DNA of 64,000 nt from Rachycentron canadum (GCA_038496675.1 CM076652.1:2013430-2077429); one strand, 5' to 3'; shown: positions 36,201 to 51,500, counted from the stretch's first letter. Numbers and translations are program-made. Notes: generated from the sequence alone by a model not told the origin.

Positions 36201-36472
36201 CGATTTGACCTCAACATTTCTCCCATCTTCTGAATTCAGTCAACAAAAATAAACGGCAGCGAATCGGCAGTTGAGTGGATGACTCATCATTTTGAGCTTT
36301 TCTAATCCTGCGTTCTCTGTCGTCACTGAGTTATTCAAGGAAGTCATCAAAACGCAAGGTTATGATAGTTAAGACGACCAATAAATCATTACTTTGGTAT
36401 AAAAATAAAACACTCTTCTCCTAGTTATTTCAATATATTAAATATAAAACCAAATTCCAGTCTCTACTGTCT

Positions 36473-36478
36473 TTTATT
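36473..36478 (-). promoter_or_regulatory. Poly(A) signal for lsp1 (read-through ending)
   Basis: AATAAA in the - sense, 40 bases after the in-frame TGA at 36520-36518. This supports a terminal exon 36700 to about 36450 if the donor at 36592 is not used. Confidence 0.5.
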
Positions 36479-36591
36479 TGAATTAAGTGTCTCATTTTTC
36501 TCACTAAAAGAATTGGATCAATGGGAGGAGAAGAATAAAGAGTCGACAGTGATTTCAAATGGAAACTTTCCCAGCATTCCTGTCGTCTTAC

Positions 36592-39500
36592 CAGACTTTC
36601 CGTTCGTGAATTCTCCTCCATCGTCATCGTCCACGGGGATTTTCTCGTACTTGCCGTGACCAGTGACGACAAATTTGTACTTTTTACCAGCAGCTGATCC
36701 CTGAGCAGAGTAAACACAGTTGTTGGCACGAAAATCATCCGTGATGGGTTGTTGTCTTATCTGAGATTAACAAACCGACACGTTATCATTTCATCAACAC
36801 TTCTTTTCCAAATACTGATTCACAGAGATAAAGAGGTAAAGAATCCAGAGTACAGCTAACACTGAGGAGAAGGACTGAATTAACAGCAGTGACAGAAGAT
36901 GTGGGGGTTCTTGTTCACCTTGGCTCTTCCCGGCATCCCCGACGACTCTCCGATGATCTCCCACATGTTCTTCTTCTGCATCACGTCTCCAGGCCTCACA
37001 TCCTGACAAATCAATCAGACATCAAGACGAGTCAACGCGGCGTGAATTCACGGAGAAGATCATTCCAGTTACACTGCGGGAAGCAGCTGTTTGAACAGCT
37101 GTTGTATCGCGTTTCTCCACAAGAGGGAAACGCCACATCACAAACTCACATAGCTGCACCTGAACACACCACATCACAGCAGCTCAGGGTGCATTTTTAC
37201 CTGAACGTTGTCCACAAGTCTGATTTTTGATGGCTTTTTAAAGAGCAAATAAAATATTAGGGGACGAATCTGAGGTGGGCGTCACGGTGGACCAGTGGTT
37301 AGCACTGTCACCTCACAGCAAGAAGGTTCAGGCTTCAAACCAATGGGGTTTGGTTATTTGGGGACCTTAGATTGCCTGCAGGCCTGAATGTGACTGTGAA
37401 TAGAGTGGTGACCCGTCCAGGGTGGACCCAGTGTCAGCTGGGATGAGCTCCAGCCCCCGTGACCCCGAGGAATGAGCAGTGTAGATGACGGATGGAGGGT
37501 TTGTGACTTACTGCTGGTCTGCAGGGCGACTGTCGGCCGCCGTCAGAGGGGCCCTTCACCCACTGGGTGATCAGGTTGGCCACGCCCACCTTCAGACCGT
37601 CTGTGTCCTGAGTCAGAAATAAAGCCAAGAGAGATGAAATGAGACGCAAAGGAGATCAGGCCTCAGAGTCGTGAGGCCCTGGAGCGGGGCCACAGCAACT
37701 CACCACGGAATATTGGACGTTTTAGATGCAGATTTAAAACAACTTCTAAATAACATAAATAAAATAAAGTAAAGTCAAATCAAATGCAATAGAATAAAAT
37801 AACAAAATTAAATTAAATAAATTTAATGCTCCCAGTGGCAAATGCTTTTAATTTGAAGAAGACAAAGAACACACTTTTAGGCAGGTGGTCATAATGTTAT
37901 GGCTGTTAGCCACAGACGGTGATGTCATGAACATGATCTGCTCAAAGCTTCACTAAAGTGAAAATCTGCTCATTAGTAAATGGCCCCTCTGTAGGTTTCA
38001 GTCAGATTTAGTGTTAAATGATAGACTCCAGCACCGACCGCTGTCACAGTGATTCTCTCCACGTCTGACGTGTTCGTCACGCACGTGTTCGCCGTTAGAA
38101 ACCCAAGACATCAGGTTTCTCTCAGCACAAATCCAGCTGATTAAAGCCACTTTTATGTTTGTATTTTTATATTATATCATGTTTGAATTTTGTCTTTTTC
38201 TTCTTCTGTCATCTGCTCCGCTTTAAAATTCTTACTATTATATGAAGAAAAGTATTTAAAGTATTATTTCAACATTATTTCGACTTTCTGGATGGAAGAT
38301 ACATTTTTTTAATGGATTTTAAATTTTAGATTCTTGTGTAATTGATGATTCGTTAAACTGGCGGCAGATTAACATGTCGGTCCAATGTCAGAAAATTCAT
38401 GTTAGTCACGTTTACATAAAATTTATGACCTGTTTGTTTGTTGTTGTTTGTTGTTGTTTGTTGCGTTGGAGCAGGAAGTAACCAGGAAGTAGCCAGGTCC
38501 CTGAATGTCTCTCACCTTGTTGTTTGCTCCTTTGGTGGGACTCTGCGTCCAGGCCTCTCCGGCCTCAAACAGGTTTTTCTTGGAGGCGACGACCTCAGGT
38601 GAGCTGGGCAGGTTGTTCAGCGATGCCTTCACTGCCCGGCCGTCCTGAGCGTTCTGCACAACAATAACCCTGGATTAGTCCCGAGGTTGCTCATGAAATT
38701 CAGGTAATAAACTCTTTTGTGTGTTGTGTTCAGGTAGGAGCACAGTTCTGATGTAATGTCTTTATGAGTTCAATAAAAACAAAGCTCCACCCCATTAAAC
38801 CATCTGTCAAAACAATGTTTTTCAAAAGAAACAACTGCAACTACTCTGGAATGATGAGGTCATAAAACTGATAAAGTTAAATTAAAAAATATATAAATGC
38901 AACAAGGAAATATTTGTTTTTATTGCTCCCAGTGAAAAAAATTTCTTGAAAATGAAATCTTGAAACAAAAAATAACTACACTGTATGTATGAATGTTTAA
39001 GAACTGTAAAAAATAAAATAAATTAAAATTTAATTTAATGTCATTTCCAAAAATATAACTTTTTGTCAAAGCAAAAATTTGTTTCTAATGCTACAATAAT
39101 TTATTTTGTTTTACACGCCTTGTTGGATTAACTGGAACATTATTATCACTACGTCAGTTTAATTTAATAAAATTATATATATATATATGGGGAAAAACAT
39201 TTTTCAACATATTTAATTTTAGTTCATTTTATCACAATGACTGCACAGATTCAAACATTAAGGTGAAATCTGTATTTTTACATTTTCATTTTAATTGTGC
39301 CATAAATAATATGCAAACAAACAGAATATTTAATTTCTGTTTTATGATTAAAAAACCTGATTCAGTTATTAGAATATTACATTTTCAGCACTGAGTTCCA
39401 TATATTTGTTTAAAAAGTACTTAACATAAATAACAATGATTCATTTAGGGTAAGATTTATTTAAGATTTATTTAAGTGTCAAAAGCCTCATGTCAAATAC

Positions 39501-42500
39501 AAATTTATGGTGAGAGTATTCTTTCTTCTTCATGTCTGTAATTTCTGTTCTTTATTGCACTTTGTGTCAAGCGTTTTTTTTCCCAAGTGCCTCATAAATA
39601 AAGGTGTCTGGAGTTAACCTGGGGTCATTCACCGTGCTGTTAATCAGCCGGGGAATCGCTGGAGGTGAGGAATGGAAACAGGGACCGGAAGGACGAGAAT
39701 ACAGAGCTTTGAATGTCAGTTATTCCCGTCGTATATATCTGCCCGACACGCAGAAATAAAAACAGAGTGAAGTCACCGCCCAGGTGCTGCAGGGATTTGT
39801 GACTCAGGCGCAAAAAGGGTCAGAGCTGCTTCGAAAACAATGAGGGTCCAAAAGTTCAGCTCCTGACTGTGCAGAAAACAAGTCAAAGGAATAGTTTCAG
39901 CTTTTTGGAAAAGGCCCATATTTTTTAACTTCTAAGATATATTTATGGACCCACATTAGAGCTTTTCCATTTTTTTCATGCCTTTGTGTTTCTCCTCATA
40001 GAAGAATGTCTTTAGATGTCATTTCTAAAAATGTCAGTGTGTGTGAGCGAGCTGACCTCCACAGCGTGGGCGTACTGCTCCAGCTTGTCATCGATCTTGG
40101 ACGTCAGGACGAGGGGCTGCGTCTTCTTGAAGCTGTTACTGATTCAAGCAAAACGGCAACAACAAATGAAACCAGTTAAAACCAGAGACACAGACCTGGA
40201 GTCAGATCACTCACGACGTTCGCTGTGATTTTGTTGATTTTCTTACCCTCACGAACCCTGATGTCTAGTTCAACAGTTTCCCTTAAAGGTCCCATATTTT
40301 AACTCTAACTTTAATTTTCTCAGTGATCATATAAAAATATAGCTGATTTCAGGGAAAAAACTCAGAGAAACCAAATACCAAAAGGTTTCAACACCCACTT
40401 TCACCCACTTTCTAAGACTCAGTCCAAGAAGGATAAACTTGCACATATTGTGCAAACAGTTTATTTTTGTGTATTTCATTCTCATATTGAATTTGTGCAA
40501 AACAGACATTATTTATTGTACATTAGTATTTTTACTTTACTAGAATTTTCTTTATCTTATTCATTCTTATTATAATTATTATTATTATTCCCCTTAAGAC
40601 GTGTACGTGGACCTTTACCTTTAGACTATATGGACCTTGAATGTTTCGGGCAAATGACAAAGTTTGTCTGTGCTTATGAAAAGGAGTCCAGCGTTTTCAC
40701 GAGTTTCTCTCGGCCTCTCCACGTTCACACGTTCACGCTTCAGTCAGAACCAGGAAAGTTTTAAGTCAGACCAGCACATGTGGACTCCAGGAGTCCTGAT
40801 GTTGACTCACATCCGGATATGTGGGTGAATAAATTAAGGTTTGTCTGAAAGGTTTTTGTCTTAGTCTGTGCAGATCCAGGAGGGTTTCATTCCTCCATCC
40901 AGCTGTCCAAACTCAACCTCCACCATCATCTTCCCCTTCGACACCAACCTCCCTCTTGTCCCTCACGTGATTTGATTTTGTTTTACAGCTCCAGATAGGA
41001 GCTGTGCTGCTGGCTGAGGTCATTCCCTCACGCCGGGGGAAGAAACCTCATCCATTATCTGAATCCTTCGCTTCTACATCTGAGACGCCTACTTTTTTAA
41101 GGAGGTTTACACCTAATGATGTCATGACTGATGGAGGGAGGGAGCAGCTGAAATGATGTCGGAGATGCTCCTGATCTCACTCAGTTGGATCAACACTTTT
41201 AAAATAGTTTTTATGAGCTGCTTCAAGGTCCAAGGGGAAGTTTCCATTTATCTGTTGGCAAGAAATCTGAAAAAGTAATGTTGTATATGTTTGAGTCAGC
41301 AGCTCAACAAATACAGTGTAACTGGAAAGACTTAAACAACATTAAATTCATTGGTAATGGCTCAGATCTACGCCCAGATTTAATGGGTTCTGCTCAGTCT
41401 GACCTTTAACCCCAGCGGTGGGTGACGTCACAGAGGCCACGTCCATCTTTATTTACTGTCTGTGGTGAAAACCTCTTGATAATATCTAAACTAGGTCCAA
41501 AAATAAGCATAGTCGAAGAGCAGCTGATGAACATAGTGAAGCATTTAGCAGCTAAGAGCCAGATGTTTCTCCCGGGAGTTGGTGGAGACCAAACACAGAG
41601 CTAAAAAAGACATGACTCATCATGTTGCTCTGTAACTGCTGGATGTGAAAATAAGAAACTATTTGCTAAGAAATTCACCATATCAACCTAAGAAGTGATG
41701 ATATGTCAGTGTTGAGTTCACAACTTGCTCCCACTGTAAAACACTGTAAATCTGAAAAGCTCTCTTTGCCTCAGTAAACTCATTTCTTCAGAGGCACTAA
41801 CACTGCTGACGTCAAAGGTTCAGCCTGCTGGCCTCACGCCTCTTCTGAACATCACCCCCATTCCTCTAAAATAACAGCGTCCGTACAGACGCTTCGCTCC
41901 TGCCGAGCGCTCCTCGGCGCTGATAACTACCTGCAGCAGACTGCCTGGAGCCGCCGGACCTCACCAACCACCAGAGAAAACACACGCCGCCTGCATCTGG
42001 ACACGGTTAAGCAGAGCCATAAATCAGCGGCTGAGGAGGACCAAGCACTGGGAGAGGTGGAGAGGTCACCTCTGACCCTCTTCATCAGCGTTTACCCTCA
42101 GACAGCGGAGGGTGAACCAGCAGGAGGAAAGATCTGAGTGGGAGAAACGCTGAGTCGAGAGCGGAGTGAACGTTCGCTCCAGCTGGAATCATCAGCTGTT
42201 CATTAGCCACATTAAAGCTTTTCCATTTTCCTTTTAAGTTATTATTTTTAAATGTGTCCCCAAGTCTCCACATATTCAGGAATCAGCTCAACCTCAGCTA
42301 ATTATATATGTGTTGTTCTAGAGCTGATTTGAAGTTTCTCTCTTTATCTGATCTGAGTTCTGCTCATTCTTTGGAGCAGTAATGATGAAAAATCAGCTCC
42401 AAAGCCTCTAATGCTCTAAATATCTTATTGTCCATGTCTCTCTGTCTTTATTCTGTCACTACAATAAACTCAGAGCAACTTCTCCTCACTCTGAGATCAG

Positions 42501-45500
42501 AAAAATACAGGATTGATCCCATTGACTTTGGCTACAAGCAGCTGACAGCTAGGCCTCTGAAGGAGACACTCTGATTGGCTGTGACATCACCCACTGGAGC
42601 CAATAGGAGCGTCCCATGAAGCTTATTGACCTCCATGGGCTCAATAGGGTTAATGATAAAGTTATTTATCAATCATTTCCTGGTTCCAAATGCAGTGATT
42701 TTGTCCTTTTTCTTTGCAGTCGTTTGTCTGAATGCTGGATTTGAATTTTGTGACCCTGTATAAATAAAGGTTTAATCGACGAATGGATGGACATTATGAC
42801 GATGAAACTTTGCTCATTTGCTCAAATTCCTGCTGCTGAACGACTTTTTCATGTGTAAGAGTTTGTTTGGAGGAAGTGTTTCCAAAAATAATGTACAAAA
42901 ACATCCAGAATGATCTGCTGTTAGAGATAAAAACCGATGAGGACGTGGATCGAGATATTCACCTTTTCTTCAGCGAGCGGTTCAGGGACTCTGTTCTCTC
43001 TGTGATCTGAAAATGAAGAAGAAGAAGAAGAGGTCTGAGGTCATTTTTCTGGTGAACACAGGAAGTTTTCCTCCGCGCCGCTGCCTCGGTTCAGAAGTGT
43101 GCTAATTGCAGCTCGGCTGTGCGTTCAGCCACAGACCGCCACGACGCCGTCCAAGGCAAACAGAGCCGGGTCTGCTGGCCTTCATCAAACCGTACCAGTC
43201 ATCGGAGCAGCTGCACTCCGGAGGCATGAGCAGAGGATGATGGGAACGTGCTTTTAACCCATAATTCCCTGAAGAACATGACACCGATTAATATACTGTA
43301 TTTTTTATCCCATTTTTCATCTTTGTATGTTTGATTTTTCTGCGTCTCTCTTTGAATTTCCCGGCATCAAAGTCTGTACATTATTTTCACAGTGTTTTTC
43401 AATTAGTTTCACGGACTGAACGCCTGCACATGCCCTGACGTGTCTTTCACAGACCACAAACTGATCTTAAACTGTGTAGGACACAGCCTTAATGATATTT
43501 CCCTCTTAGCACGCTAATTCGTGGTGGAACAGACTCTCTGTCTCATGTCTGTCACATGTTAGCAAAGCTTTCGTTTCACTGCTTTTAATTTTCTCCGCCG
43601 GCAGCGGGGGACAGAGGCTCGGGAAAGGACCACTGTTTTCACTGACCCCAGAGGTCAGGCATCAGTCAGAGTCCCCGCTTTGCATGAAGACGCACTCACA
43701 CACACACACACTGAGCTGCAGCTGCACAATCCAACAGCAGCGTCAACATCTTCCGACTGTCCTGGATCTTTAGTTGCACCAGTTCTGCCTCTGCCTCCTT
43801 TCCCACCCCTTTAACTTTAGTTTCCATTATGTCATTCGTCAACTTTGCCGTCACTTCGTGGTCACTCATTCTGCCCGAGGAGCCAAAGTTGGAGCTCAAG
43901 TGAATTCCAAAATAAAATCGCAGTCAAGATTAACTTGTGTGTTTGTGGAACATACTTTTTTGTTCCGTTAAGATAAACGAGAACCGAAAGCTTTGGGGGT
44001 TTTGAGAGGATTTTTTGCAGATGATTCACCGTCGCATAAATAAACTGGTCTGCAGGTGTTACTCACTTTGTGTGTGGGAGCTTTGGGACTGAAGGGACTG
44101 AACATCTCGTCCCCATCCACGCTGGACGTGCTCAGGCTCTTCATCCTCTCTGCAGCCTCCATCCTCCTCCTCTCGATGTCTTCCTTCATCCGCCTCCTCT
44201 CCTCCTGCAGACGGGACACAAACACTGTTCACCTCCACGTTTCTTCATGAGACTGCACAGCTCTACTGAATGAACCAACCCCTAAAAAGTTTCTTTAGCA
44301 GCTACACGTTCCACTTCCTGTCTTTCTATCTTTGTCATAAAACCAAAACTCTGAAGAAGAAGCCAAAACACATAACACATGCTCATTTGGTCCATTTTTA
44401 TTATAACAGTGTGGATTGGCTGTTTTTCTTATATTTTAGCAGCGTCACTTTGGATTAAATATAACCTTCAATGAATAACAAAAAAAAAAACTCAAATGTT
44501 TTCAGTTCATTTTTACACAAGGTTTGAGGATTTTAATGATCCGTTGGGAGCTTTAACAAAAACATGGAGATTATTTTTAACAGGCCAATGTGGCTCATAA
44601 ATTCTACTTTCAGTAACTTTAGATGACGATCTGTTATATTTCAGTTAAAATAAACCTGTGTGGTGTGAATACCTAAACGCTACCTCATCCACTTTTCCCC
44701 ATATTAATCCGCTAGTGAGTCACGGTCACCTCCTCTTTGGCGAGACGCTGCTGCTCCTCCTCCTCCCTCCGACGCTCCTCTTCCTCCCGGACTCGGCGTC
44801 TCTCCTCCCTCCTCCTTTTCAGCTCATCCAGCTCCTGCTCGGCCTCGACCTGCCGGTGTCTCAGCTGCTCCAGCTCCTGGCTCTCCTTCACCTGGAGGCC
44901 CCGTCGGATCTTCTCCAGGCGCTGCTCCGTCTCCAGGATGGCCTCCGCCTCCTCTGGCTCCATGGATCTGCTACATACATAAAACAACTTTCATTTCCTG
45001 TCAGGCTGTGGACCGTCCAAGGCCTTTCAAGTACTTTCAAGGTCAGAGACTGACCAGAAAGTCAAACATTTACCATTGAAACAACAGCATTTATTCATTG
45101 AAGACAGACAAATAAAAGGCACTACACACCTGGTGGACCTCTTTGTCTTGCTGCTGACGTAGGATGTCACCTCCTCATTGGTTGCGTCTCCGTTGGCGTT
45201 GCTGTGTTTCGGCTCCTGGTGAAGAAAAACCTTTGACGTGTAGGAGACTTTCACTTCTTTTCCTTTCTCCACCTGCATGTGAAAGATTAAACAGAACAGA
45301 TCGTGAAACTCTTGAAATGTTCTTGTCTGAATGGAGTTGGGTTCAGGTTAGACTCAGGTTAGGATTAGACTCAGGTTAGGATTAGACTCAGGTTTGGGTT
45401 AGACTCAGGTTAGGATTAGACTCAGGTTAGGATTAGACTCAGGTTTGGGTTAGACTCAGGTTTGGGTTAGACTCGGGTTTGGGTTAGACTCAGGTTTGGG

Positions 45501-48500
45501 TTAGACTCGGGTTTGGGTTAGACTCAGGTTAGGGTTAGACTCAGGTTAGGATTAGACTCAGGTTTGGGTTAGACTCAGGTTAGGATTAGACTCAGGTTAG
45601 GATTAGACTCAGGTTTGGGTTAGACTCAGGTTAGGATTAGACTCAGGTTTGGGTTAGACTCGGGTTTGGGTTAGACTCAGGTTCAGGTTAGACTCAGGTT
45701 AGGATTAGACTCAGGTTAGGATTAGACTCGGGTTTGGGTTAGACTCTTTTCTAACCCTAGACCTTTTCCTACACAAAGAACAATGCAAATTGTCTTTGCT
45801 ATTTTCAGATCAACACAGTTGTCGTTTTCTCGTCCCAACATTGTTGGCACATCAACGTCTGAGACAGTTGCAGGATTGACCAATAAAAATCTGGTCTGCT
45901 CTTAATAACATACATTTTGCACCAGGTTCTTTAGACCATGTGTTTCTAACCCTTGACTCAAAAATTTAGATCTGACTCATATATATTTTAAAAATATATT
46001 TTAAAACTTTGACTTGTCTTGAGGACTTGTGAGTGTCATTATTTGTCATCATGGACATTTGATCTTTGGACTTTTCAGATTAGTTTAGTCGCTTCATGAC
46101 TTTTGATGGTTATCCAGTTTTTTTTTTGAGTCTGCATTATGGGTTGCATTATGAGACCTGGTTTGGATTTTTCTCCAGTTACACTAAAGTTGACTGATTC
46201 TTCCTGGAACAGTTTGGAACAACTCGTCTCCAGTAACTGAAGACATCGGTCTATATCAGACTTGTCTAGACTGAAAACTTTAAAACAGCTCAGTTCTTTG
46301 ACGGGGAAACCTTACCTCTGTTTTGGGCCTTTGAATCTCCTGCCTCCTCCTGCTCATCACCTCCTCCCTCTTCCTCTTCTCCTCTTCCTCCTTCCTCGTC
46401 CTCTCGGCATAAATCACCTCCTCCTCACGTCCCTTCCTCCTTTCCACCTCCACCCTGGCCCTGTCTCCCTCTTCCATCTCCTGCCTCTGGAGGCAGCTGG
46501 AGGACGTGACCGAGGCCTGGACGGTCTTCACAGGTGCAGCTTTATTGGCGGTGTCCTCCTCTTCGTCCTCGTCCTCCTCGCCTCCCTGGCTGAGCTCCTG
46601 CAGGCGCTGCTGCCTCCGTCTCTCTCTGCGCTGAGTCCAGTCGCTGAAGCCTTCGTCCTCCTCCAGAGATGGAGAACTGCTCGGCTTGAAGTCGCTGTCG
46701 TACCTGAGAAAGGAGAAGACAGGACATGTTTACTGACGGAGTTTAAAATGATGTGAGGCAGCAGCAGGTTTCCTCTCGCAACTGTAAGTACTACCTTGTG
46801 GCCGTGTCCCTCCACTAACCAGTCCAGTTAGAGTGCAGATTTCACCCAGTGGTTTGTGAGCTGCTGTTTTGAAGCCTAAAATTTTTCATTTGTCTGTCGG
46901 CCATCTTGGTTTTTTGAAGTTAGAAGAAACCATATTTGGAGGAGAAGGTGGAGCTGAGGAGGAGTGAGGGATGGAGATGACCTGCTCTGTGCTTTCTCTA
47001 ACAGGGACACCTTTTCTGGTACAGTCTGTCAGTCATAGGGTAGCCACGCCCTAATACCCCACTTTACCATCCATTTTCCTCTAAATGGACCATCATTTAA
47101 AAAATGAACATCATGTTGTATTGAAGACTTGAAACTAGAGACTGAGACCATAAACTCATTAGGAAAACGTTTACTGAGCTGATAAATCAAGGGAGAAGTA
47201 GGGACATTTTCCCATAGACTTCAATACAACCTGACTTCTTTAACAACCAGTGGAGTCGCCCCCTGATGGTCATTAGAGAGAATGAAGGTTTAAGGCTCTT
47301 CAGCACTGGCTTCACTTTACAGACGCAGAAACCAATGTCGACTCTTATAGACAGTTACACTTTTGGCCACTAAATTCTTATTCAGTCCAAGAAAGCGTTT
47401 GTACCCAAGTTGAAGAAATCCCCAAAAGACGAGAAAGGGACGGACAACCAGAAAACATAAGGCCAAAAGAGCAGAACTCAGTTCTAGTACTATTCAGTCT
47501 TTACTTCACAAATCAATGTCATGTGACATTACAATGAAACAAAAGAGAGGCCCAGCGTCACGGCGCCAGAGAAAAACCAAAAACACCTATGAACAGACAC
47601 ATGAACACGTCTGTGTTTCATTTTAAAGACTATTCCTCCTTGTTCCATTGTTTGTGCACTCAGTGGTTGAATCCATTCAATGTTCTGTCCTGGTGGAGGT
47701 TTAATTAAAAAGCTTTTGGGGCGGGATCGTTAGTCCTGAGCTCAGTCAGAGCTGATGGGAGTGATTCTGACTGAACGTCTGAGCTTGACTGTTGCAGCAT
47801 ATTTCAGCTTCTGTCTGTCCAAAGGCATTATGTGACCTTCAGAAAGGGGGGAAGTCAGAGGGGACAAATAACACTGCACAGAGTGTTTGAAATAAAACAG
47901 TGGCCAAGAATCACGGATTAGGGATGTTCTAAAAACGTCCTTTATCCAACCACACAGTCACATATTTAGCTCGTGTGATCACAGACCAGCGGCTGACGAA
48001 TGAATGATTAGCATCTGGTTCAGCTGAAATAACAACCAGTGTAAATAGGGAATGAAAACTGGCCAGAAACACATGCAGTTTGTTTGGTATTCTGATACAA
48101 GATACAAAGTCCAGTCCTCACACTGGTAATAACATGATAGTATGCATTTAGTAGTAGTATTTTCCATCCGTATGATGACCTAATGTACCTTTTCCTCTTA
48201 AACGTTGCCTTAGTGGAGTTTTGCGAGGCCTAAAAAACGGAGACCAAGTCTGGACCTGCATCTTTACCTCTCGGCCCTGTTGAACCTAACAGCATTAAAG
48301 ACGAGACCTGGATCCACAGCTTTATTTACACTTTGCTTCCTTCAAGACGTTGGAATTAAATGACAAAGAAGAAGGCTCTGTGGCTGATTTGGAGAAATGA
48401 ATCTGTTTTATGATGGTTAAAGCTCAGTTAGGTTTAGACACAAATGGTTAGTGTTAGCAACAGATCAAGGATCGGGTTAAAGGAACTTCTTGGTTAAGGT

Positions 48501-51500
48501 TAGGGAACAATTACGGTTCAAAGAAATCAATGTTGACTGTTGTTTGGAAACAAATGTCTCCTGTGTCTGGTGTTTTGTTGACTTGGACTTAGTGTCTGCC
48601 AACGGACAACTCATAATTACTACCACTGCTTGAGAAACTTATGAGAGTTTTTCCCAAAACTTCTCCTTACTGAATCCATTACTGACCATTAGTTCTTAAT
48701 GCAAGTCTCAAATTGGCGTTTCAATAAAAACTTTACTGCCTTTAAAAACAAAAGGCAGCAGAATACAATAGAAACAGACTCAGACCAACAAGACGCATCA
48801 CTGAAGAGACAAAAACACCCGGGAACCTTCCTCACGTTAATATGTGAAATAAACACATTTTCCACATGATTTTCTGGTTACATCATCCCGTTGTGTCCTC
48901 TTCTTCTGCTGTGGTTTAACGGTTTAACCCTCTGGAGAATTAGCTCCACCCACCAATCACTCGTCAAGCCATCAACCGCCCGTCAACTCAGATTAGCATA
49001 ACAGTAGTAGAAGGTATTTACATAAACATACAAAAAAAGAGTTGAGGGGTTGAGTTTCCTCATGAATTACGCTAGATGACCAAATCTTAACCAAACCTGA
49101 TCCGGACCAGAACCTCGCTGAAGGAAATGTCCTCGGACCCCACAGACACTAAATGTGAGGCTCAGGGTGGGTCGGCGCTGACGCTGCTGTGGCCTGTGAA
49201 CAGAAGACGTGTGGAGGGACTCGGTTTTCCACCTGCTTCCATCTGCTGCCACGCACTCTTAATCTGCTTCGCTGGTGTTAAAGCTCCATTTAAGTGTCAA
49301 ACATTAACTCATCGTTAACTGAGAGTTGATTAATTAAACACATCATTAGACCGTTTTCCAACCATTAGCACAGTGTCTGCCCCTGCTCCCCCCCTGCTGA
49401 TTTAAAGTAATGAAAGTGTGTTTTGTGTTTCCAGGAGCTGGCAGAAAGGAATTCACTCAGCATTCCCCACATGATTAAGACACTCAGCCGGCCGGCGGAG
49501 ACCCCACTGCATGATGGGAGTCTCTCAGCCTGATCTCTTAGCAGCTAATCAGCCCCAATGGCCGTACATCAAATAAATGAAAAAACAAACTTTTTCAAAA
49601 CCAAACCAGACTGATCTTTATGCTAAGCTAAGCCAAGCTAACCACGTCCTGACTGCATCTCCCAACATCAACGTAACGCCAGGCAGACGTTGGACTCTAA
49701 CGTGTGACGCAACCCAACGCTGGTTAATTCACTGTGACACTTAGCAGACGTTGGGGTTTTTTTCACGACTTTATTTGTTGGTATTTTATATGTCAGGATG
49801 ACGTTGGGACAATCAGTCGCCAGCCAGTGTTCGGGTGCAAACCAACACCAGCAGTCACATGACTTCAACGTCACCTCCACGAAACTTCGCTACAAAAACC
49901 CTTTCCTCAGGCAAAGTGAGGAACAGTTTATATAAACACAACCAGGCTGTAACTGGTGAGTAGATCAGCTTTCATGTTCAAAGCAACAACATATGTTTAG
50001 CATCGTCTGATTTAGACACTTGTCAGCAAACAGGAAATCTTCAAGAATCAGGACTGAGGTGTTTACTGAAGGGTTTAAATCACGTAAAAATACATCAACC
50101 TTGTGTCAAAAACACCCTGAGACTTCAGGACAGAGGAACAGGAAGTGCTAAAATACAAACTTAAGTGCACTTTTTCAGACCAAGTAATGGTCTTTTACTG
50201 ACTGTAGCTGTAGCTGGGTCCCAACCTATCCCAGGATTCATTGTGTGCCAGTAAAGCAAAAAACAACAACAGCCTGAGAATGACACTTTTAAATGCAAGT
50301 AATGGATTTTAGCGAACGGCAAAATGTGGTAAAACCAAGGGCCCGGCGAAAAAAAGTTGCAGGGTGTCAGGAGGCAACAGGAGCTGCACTTTCTGACACA
50401 ATGGTAAGGGCGGGATCAGCTGACAACGCAGAGCAAAAATCCTCCGTAGACAAAGCTTCGCAGACCACGTCCTTCGAAGGCCGCGGCCTCGGATTTAGGA
50501 CACGGCTTATATATTATTTTACCACGTGTGCCACAGTAAAGTCAGTTACTTTAGCATCAGAGTTGAACTGATAATGTTGATCTTGAGATTCTGCCATTTG
50601 TTGTAGTTTTAAATTTAATGTTAGAAACCTTTAACCACCACACAGAGCAGCAGAGAGCTGAAGTAACAAACTGCAGCTTCTCTTCTGACACAAAATGAGT
50701 TACTGTGAATGAAATTTTCTGAAAGAATAAATAAAAGACAGGGGAAGATCCCTGTAATTGGAAGGAAGTTAAACCAATGGATCATTGAGATTCACTTCCT
50801 GTCGGGGTCTAAGGGCCAAAGAGTTTCTGTTCACAATGAATTTCATTTTACTTTCTCACTCAGTCTCATCCCTCTCATTAGTCTCTCCAGGTTGAAAATT
50901 CTCTTTTTTGTCAACAAAAAAACCAAAATCAACACTGAATGTCTTCAACTAACCAGCATTGTCTGGATATGGAAGCCATTGTTTTCAAAAACTATTAAAA
51001 ACACATTTGTGAGCTGTTTGTAAAGAGTCAGAGCTGAAAGAATTTCATTATTACTGAGAAACAGTTGGTCCAGTGATGAGATGTAGAAACATCCATGTTT
51101 GGTTTCAGCAAAACCTTAGGAAAGAGGATCGATGTAACATCTACCAACATCTGTATATCCAAACTTGACGTGTGACCTTCTTTGGGGCAGGAAATTGTGT
51201 AGCAAGTTTACCAGAAGGGGATTTCAAAACAGCATTACTTCACCGCTGCATCGGCAACAGAAAACCGTTCAATTACAGAGGAGCTGCCTCACGCCTGAGA
51301 CCAGCTGAGCCTGTGATGCGACGGAGGTGAAGGTGTCGCAGGCTCAAACTGTCATTAAGACTCTGAGATTATAAGTTGGCTGAGACGCCACAAGCTCTGA
51401 CACGGCGGTGGTTTTCCCTCGAGACGCTTTGTAGTAAACATTCCTCAGAGGTTGTGTAATGAGAAGGCAGATGTGTGTCTGTCCTCACATCAACACAACA

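Noticed and set aside
44737..44982. Arg/Ser-rich + strand frame
   Set aside because: Antisense shadow of the Glu/Arg-rich lsp1 exon 44967-44730.
45338..45747. CRISPR-like or telomeric array
   Set aside because: Units are contiguous without spacers, and the genome is eukaryotic; the 17-bp unit is not the TTAGGG hexamer.
50293..50571. 92-codon + strand frame in the lsp1 intron
   Set aside because: No recognised domain, no poly(A) or promoter context; probably chance.
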